From contig WSYJ01000012.1 in NCBI GenBank assembly GCA_020186115.1, forward strand, positions 16,001 to 80,000: a stretch of 64,000 nt of DNA, written 5' to 3'. The position numbers and the translations under genes are program-made. The stretch's first letter is position 1. Every line of letters starts with the position of its first letter. The notes under the pieces were generated by a model. It was not told the origin of the DNA and did no database searches. It saw only the letters and a list, made by a program, of their open reading frames with translations. Of the stretch, positions 59,860 to 64,000 are shown piece after piece. Source of the stretch: Histomonas meleagridis. Lineage: Eukaryota; Parabasalia; Tritrichomonadida; Dientamoebidae.

Positions 59860-62859
59860 TTATGATTTTCTTTTCTTTGGTGATTTTGTTCTAGGAGATC
59901 TTCTTAATGGAATTTCTTCAGTTTTTGCTTTAGGTTGTGGTGTTTTAGGTTCATATTTTGTTTTAGCTTTACGTGGAGGAGTTGAAGGAGCTGATTTCCC
60001 ACTGAGTGATTTGTTTGTTTTAGTTTTAGGTTTCTTTAATAATGGACTCATTCCAGCTCTAAGAAGCTGACCACCTTTTGAAGGACTTTTTATTATTTCT
60101 ACATTTGATTGTTTAACTAATGCTTTAACTCTATCTTTATCTACAGCTTGTTTGAAATATCTTGAAGAGAACTCAAATGTAGTTTCTTGTGTATTTAAGT
60201 TCCAATTTCTTCCGCCTCCAATTTCTTTTACAATTGAAGAGCCAAGATCACAAAGTTTAATTAATTTATCGGTATATTCTACTTCAACATCTTCTAAAAA
60301 CTTCATATGGAAGAATATTTCAAGTATTTTTCCGAAATCAGAAGTATCCGCACATAAAGGTGTCAAAAAAAATCTTAAATATGTATCAAATGTTGGTAGG
60401 TCAGGAAGGTCATCATCGAAATTTTGATGATGAGCTAATAAATATATAACAAATGGTAATGCTGTTTCAGGTGCAATTTGCGATGAATTTGTTTTAGTCT
60501 TTTTTTGTATTGTCCTTCTAAAATGAATGGCTTGAGATAATTGTTTTTTAGCTTCTATTAAATTCTTTTCATAAGGATCTGTTGCAGATAATGTGAAAAG
60601 TGCCAAAAATTGAATGGGTGTGTTTGGATTTTTCAATGCATTTGTTAATGAATTTATAGCACTTTCCCTAACTTCAGCTTCTGTGTGTTGCATTACAGAA
60701 GCAAATTTACGAAATACATTAGGTGTATTATATTCTGCTATATCAGATGCAATTGATAAAAATGACTTAAATGTAATATCGGGATATTTATCTACTAATT
60801 CCATATGAACTTTTACAGTTTCTTCATTTTTAGCTAATGAAATTAATTTTAATGTTGCTTTAGCCATATCTTTATCCATATCATTAATTGTAGAATTAAT
60901 TTGTTTATAAAGTTTATCAGGTACAAGTTCAGGAACATTAATTCTTCCAAAAAAATTGATTTCTTCATTAATATCTGATTTTTTAAATTTAATTTTTTTT
61001 AAAATTTCACTAAATTGTACTTTAAACAAATGAGCAAAAGCTTTTAAAGCCAAATGTAATGTTTTCTTTTCCTTTTTGTTAATTATTGCTGCAATTTTAG
61101 TTAAAACTTCTTCACGAGTTTCATCATCTAAATCGACATTTTTCATACATGATAAAATGATTAAATCGATTGGTGAACCTCTTTTTAACATTTGAGGAAT
61201 TTCACCTTCGAAATCATTGGGGAAAATTTTTGCGATTTCTTTAACAATTGTTTGGTTTTTACATTTTAAAAGACTTGTAGTATCAAGTGGAGAAGGTTGA
61301 TATAATCCCATAAGCAAACGTGCGTCATCATCAGAAGTTTTCTTTTTTATAAGTTTAAATACTCTATTTCTTTGTTTAGGATCAATTGCAGTTTTCACAA
61401 AAGTTTTAGGAACAACTTTCATTAATTTCTTAAGTGTTTTTTCATCTATATGTTTAAGTAAAATAGATTTTGAAGCAGGATCTTTATAATTTGGTAAATG
61501 AGTTCTAAATTCATTTGTATCTTTTAATATAGCTAAAAGTGGTTTTCTATCATTTAATTGACTTGCTAATTCGACTAATGAATGATTAGCTACTAAACAA
61601 CTAAACCCAAATAATACAATATCTTTAACAGCAGGATAAAGTGATACCAAATATTCTAAAAGCCAATCAAGATTTTCAGGATCTTTTTCATATATTTTTA
61701 ACATTAATTTTAGACAACTTACGCGTACTTCATGTGATTTATCACTTAATCTTTTAGATAAAATTTCAGTATCAATCTCAATTTGATCTAAATCAAGTTT
61801 TAAAAGATTTTTCATTATCGCAAGTCGTACTTCATTTTGTTGATCAGTAATTCTTTTTTTAAAACAATTCCAAATATCTTGTTTTAATTTATTACACATG
61901 ACATATTCGATATCAGATGAATTATTAATCATTTGCAAATGTGATTCTAAGTTTTTTAATAATGAAAAAGAAAAATTAATAACAAGAACTCGTATGGTTG
62001 ATAATCGATCAATATTTCGTGAAACAATTGATGAATATTGTGGATAATATTCTGTTGAAAATTCAGGCATAAGTAAAAGTTTTGTTGCAAGTTTAATTGA
62101 TTCAACTCGAATTCTATCATCTTCATTACAGATATCGTATTCAACAAAACTAAATAAATTAATAGGTGAAATATCGATCAAATTGGATACTTTCCCATAT
62201 AGAATAATTGAATCAACATCAGATGAATAACTTCGAATGCCTTGAAGAAATTCAATCTGTTTGGTTTTATGAAGTTTTGATATTAATTTACCAATGTTTG
62301 GGTTATTGTCAATTTCATCACACATAGAATAAAGAATTGCTGTTGGTAATCGATCATTGTCATTTATCATTTTGGCCAAGTTATCAATAGAATCAGGAAG
62401 ATCAATGTGAATTAAAACGTCAAAAACTTCTTTGATTAGTGAAGGATCTTTAACTAAAACCATTAAACCAATTTGATTAGATATTGAAAGAAGCTTAATT
62501 CGTTCATCGTAATATGATGACTCAGGATCACTAAGAAATGAAAAAACATGGTTCAATAATCGAAAAATTCTGCAAATAAATTTTTCCCGACTTTTTTCAA
62601 TCGGAATTTCAGGAATTGAAAACTTAAAAGAATATATAAAACACCGGGCTAATTGCAGTTGTAGTTCTTGATTTGGCGTATCCATGAGTTCTTCTGATTC
62701 AACAAAGTACGTCAAGAGTGGACGAATTGAATTGATGGTAAGTGTTTTACTTGGCTTTTCTAAAAAATTAGCTAATTCAGTTGTATTTTTTATAAGCTCG
62801 GTTGTTTCAAGATATGCATCATATTTCTCTAAGTTTAAAACTTTGGCTTCATCCATCAT
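59860..62859 (-). CDS. PDS5: PDS5 sister-chromatid cohesion factor
   Basis: 999 aa from the first of two adjacent ATGs at 62859. The helical-repeat body fits PDS5: after a TTINSIRPLLTYFV helix, LARCFIYSFKFSIPEIPIEK corresponds to the LAxCLADILRxxAPExP segment, followed by RIFRLLNHVFSFLSDPESSY (IFxxxxxQLxxLxDxxSP) and RVESIKLATKLLLM. Residues about 930-999 are a basic Pro/Lys/Arg tail with SPSKGG, SAPSTPPRK, TPQPK and RRSPRTKSPKK, resembling AT-hook and CDK-site-rich tails of PDS5 in other eukaryotes. PDS5 regulates cohesin loading and release. An E2F-type site lies immediately upstream. Confidence 0.85.
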   Translation of the reverse strand: MMDEAKVLNLEKYDAYLETTELIKNTTELANFLEKPSKTLTINSIRPLLTYFVESEELMDTPNQELQLQLARCFIYSFKFSIPEIPIEKSREKFICRIFRLLNHVFSFLSDPESSYYDERIKLLSISNQIGLMVLVKDPSLIKEVFDVLIHIDLPDSIDNLAKMINDNDRLPTAILYSMCDEIDNNPNIGKLISKLHKTKQIEFLQGIRSYSSDVDSIILYGKVSNLIDISPINLFSFVEYDICNEDDRIRVESIKLATKLLLMPEFSTEYYPQYSSIVSRNIDRLSTIRVLVINFSFSLLKNLESHLQMINNSSDIEYVMCNKLKQDIWNCFKKRITDQQNEVRLAIMKNLLKLDLDQIEIDTEILSKRLSDKSHEVRVSCLKLMLKIYEKDPENLDWLLEYLVSLYPAVKDIVLFGFSCLVANHSLVELASQLNDRKPLLAILKDTNEFRTHLPNYKDPASKSILLKHIDEKTLKKLMKVVPKTFVKTAIDPKQRNRVFKLIKKKTSDDDARLLMGLYQPSPLDTTSLLKCKNQTIVKEIAKIFPNDFEGEIPQMLKRGSPIDLIILSCMKNVDLDDETREEVLTKIAAIINKKEKKTLHLALKAFAHLFKVQFSEILKKIKFKKSDINEEINFFGRINVPELVPDKLYKQINSTINDMDKDMAKATLKLISLAKNEETVKVHMELVDKYPDITFKSFLSIASDIAEYNTPNVFRKFASVMQHTEAEVRESAINSLTNALKNPNTPIQFLALFTLSATDPYEKNLIEAKKQLSQAIHFRRTIQKKTKTNSSQIAPETALPFVIYLLAHHQNFDDDLPDLPTFDTYLRFFLTPLCADTSDFGKILEIFFHMKFLEDVEVEYTDKLIKLCDLGSSIVKEIGGGRNWNLNTQETTFEFSSRYFKQAVDKDRVKALVKQSNVEIIKSPSKGGQLLRAGMSPLLKKPKTKTNKSLSGKSAPSTPPRKAKTKYEPKTPQPKAKTEEIPLRRSPRTKSPKKRKS

Positions 62860-62867
62860 TATTGGTT

Positions 62868-62885
62868 AAATCCCGCCAAAATTTG
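62868..62885 (-). promoter_or_regulatory. E2F-like site upstream of PDS5
   Basis: The coding strand reads AAATTTTGGCGGGATTTAAC, containing TTTTGGCGGGATT, a close match to the E2F/DP consensus TTTSGCGS(G/C)AAA. It stands about 10-25 bases before the PDS5 ATG. E2F sites control S-phase genes, including cohesion genes, in other eukaryotes. Its use here is inferred. Confidence 0.45.
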
Positions 62886-63683
62886 TTCCACTTTTTCAAA
62901 CAAACTTAATCAAGGCATGCCTTTAAACCGCTCAATTTCTTTTCCAAATAATTATTTTAGAATCAGTACTGATTTTTTTTATTGAATTAATATATAATAA
63001 TATAAAGTTATGAATATCATGAAAATTAGTTGTAAATTTATTGAATTCAATTTGATTGTTTTATAACTCTTATGGAGCCGCAGACAAATGCTAGTCATTT
63101 GACTACCGCGTATTTGGATGTCTCAAAAATGTTGCTATGAATGTCCACAGTTCTATACATAAAAATCAGGAATTGGATGATTTACTTGGTTCATACTTTA
63201 ATATGTGCTTAAGAACATTAACACTGATGTGATAATGCTTGGTAAATTTACCAAGTTTAACTTCAATAAACATTTTTGATTTTATTTCCATACAATAATG
63301 TGTTGAAAACAATATGTCGTGAAAGAGGGTCTTTTTATTAATGTATTTTGGCTTTTTTACTCTATCATATATATGATATAAGATAAGATAATTTTTAAAT
63401 AATTTATTCTAAATTTTGGAAAAAATACACATTTTACATTTGCTTTTAAAGCGCACTGTAGAATTTGCGAATTCTAACCTAAGATACCTGATTTAACATT
63501 CATATAAAATTTAAAAAATACACCTAGAGATATTATATAAAAAATTTCTTGATCTCATTGATGCGTTTTACCTCATACCTCCTAAAAATGAGATTTTTTA
63601 TTCAAGAAGAAACAACACCCTGAAATAGTCACTTTTTGATTTTGACTTTTTAATAGTATACTTGGCTAACTTTCAAAAATTAA
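62886..63683. other. Intergenic between PDS5 and the MAN1-like gene; possible small coding unit
   Basis: Mostly AT-rich. At 63072-63140 a plus-strand ATG opens 22 codons (MEPQTNASHLTTAYLDVSKM), and at 63137 an overlapping ATG in another frame continues for 32 codons (MNVHSSIHKNQELDDLLGSY) to TGA near 63235. Together they would make one protein of about 54 aa if joined by a one-base frameshift. I do not recognise it. Nothing else of note lies from 63240 to 63683. Confidence 0.35.
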
Positions 63684-64000
63684 ATGCCTCATAAAAGAGC
63701 AAGCAAAGATGATGATTACCATCACAGTGAAACAAAAAACAGACATCACAAAAAACACAAAAAACCACCAACGAAAAAGGATAGTGATAAATTAATGGAT
63801 TGCTGGACCATAATTCCCATAATTCTTTCATCTTTACTGTTTGTTTTATCAATTCTTCTTTACAAAAAAAAGGCCGGTCTTAACCATTTTTGTAGTGATG
63901 ATGTGCATATTGAAAATTGCAATCCTTGTCCATCTAATGGTAGATGCATTTCTGGTAAACTCTACTGTAATGGAGGATATAAAAGCACAGGAAAATCCTG
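63684..64000 (+). CDS. MAN1/Src1/Heh-type inner nuclear membrane protein (3' end outside window)
   Basis: The frame runs from the ATG at 63684 to the window edge (105 codons seen). Residues 1-36 are very basic and His/Lys-rich (DDDYHHSETKNRHHKKHKKP), nuclear-localisation-like. One transmembrane helix follows at about 40-60 (CWTIIPIILSSLLFVLSILL). Then FCSDDVHIENCNPCPSNGRC and ISGKLYCNGGYKS match the start of the MAN1/Src1p C-terminal (MSC) domain, whose hallmark is paired Cys in xCxxCPxNAxC. This domain lies in the nuclear envelope lumen. The N-terminus is too short for a LEM or HEH domain, so this is a minimal form. The rest of the MSC domain and a second membrane helix are expected outside the window. 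Confidence 0.75.
   Translation, partial: MPHKRASKDDDYHHSETKNRHHKKHKKPPTKKDSDKLMDCWTIIPIILSSLLFVLSILLYKKKAGLNHFCSDDVHIENCNPCPSNGRCISGKLYCNGGYKSTGKS

Noticed and set aside
1-64000. CRISPR arrays, rRNA genes and bacterial-type operons
   Set aside because: No regularly spaced direct repeats, no ribosomal RNA sequence, and gene content and spacing are clearly eukaryotic.

Overview
The window looks like nuclear DNA of a trichomonad (Parabasalia). It is strongly AT-rich, all large genes are intronless, and intergenic gaps are mostly a few hundred bases. It carries family types typical of trichomonads: a BspA-like leucine-rich-repeat surface protein, a polymorphic beta-helix membrane protein with a very short cytoplasmic tail, large ankyrin proteins, Maverick/Polinton-type capsid genes and Merlin/Tc1/Helitron-type transposon debris. 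The very low GC fits Tritrichomonas better than Trichomonas vaginalis, but that is inference.

Layout. 1-1965 (-): 5' part of a CHD-like SNF2 protein whose ATPase motifs are ruined. 2.0-3.0 kb: decayed ankyrin gene. 3.1-6.9 kb (+): ankyrin protein with a C-terminal DH-PH (RhoGEF-like) module. 7.1-12.6 kb: a small inverted-repeat element, then a dead Maverick-like block (capsid, two unknown proteins, fibre-like protein) broken by a Tc1-type fragment and by several in-frame TAA stops. 12.8-14.3 kb (-): HOOK-domain coiled-coil dynein adaptor. 15.2-19.8 kb (-): giant HEAT-repeat protein. 20.1-21.6 kb: decayed DDE transposase. 22.1-25.2 kb (-): TRAPPC8/Trs85. 25.6-27.0 kb: Merlin transposon with 8-bp target duplication. 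27.1-30.8 kb (+): second ankyrin-DH-PH-like protein. 31-33.5 kb: graveyard with a PIF1/Helitron helicase relic, a repeat cluster rich in GGTTCGAACC, an unknown broken gene and a Myb relic. 33.8-36.4 kb (-): importin beta. 36.7-45.2 kb (+): VPS13. 45.8-47.4 kb (-): beta-helix membrane protein. 48.2-49.3 kb (-): GCN5. 50.3-53.6 kb (-): BspA-like surface protein. 54.5-55.9 kb (-): unknown helical-repeat protein. 56.3-59.6 kb (-): RalGAP/tuberin-like protein. 59.9-62.9 kb (-): PDS5. 63.7 kb to the edge (+): MAN1/LEM-type inner nuclear membrane protein.

How the genes fit together. Most intact genes are single-gene units for membrane traffic (TRAPPC8, VPS13, HEAT protein, HOOK adaptor), nuclear structure and chromatin (importin beta, GCN5, PDS5, MAN1-like, CHD-like) and small-GTPase control (two ankyrin-DH-PH proteins, RalGAP-like). 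No operon or gene cluster acting as one system is evident. The most unusual items are the ankyrin-DH-PH pair, the motif-dead CHD paralogue, the Maverick fibre gene, and several promoter-proximal motifs (E2F-like, Myb-like, and a GGYGYCCCAAAA box).
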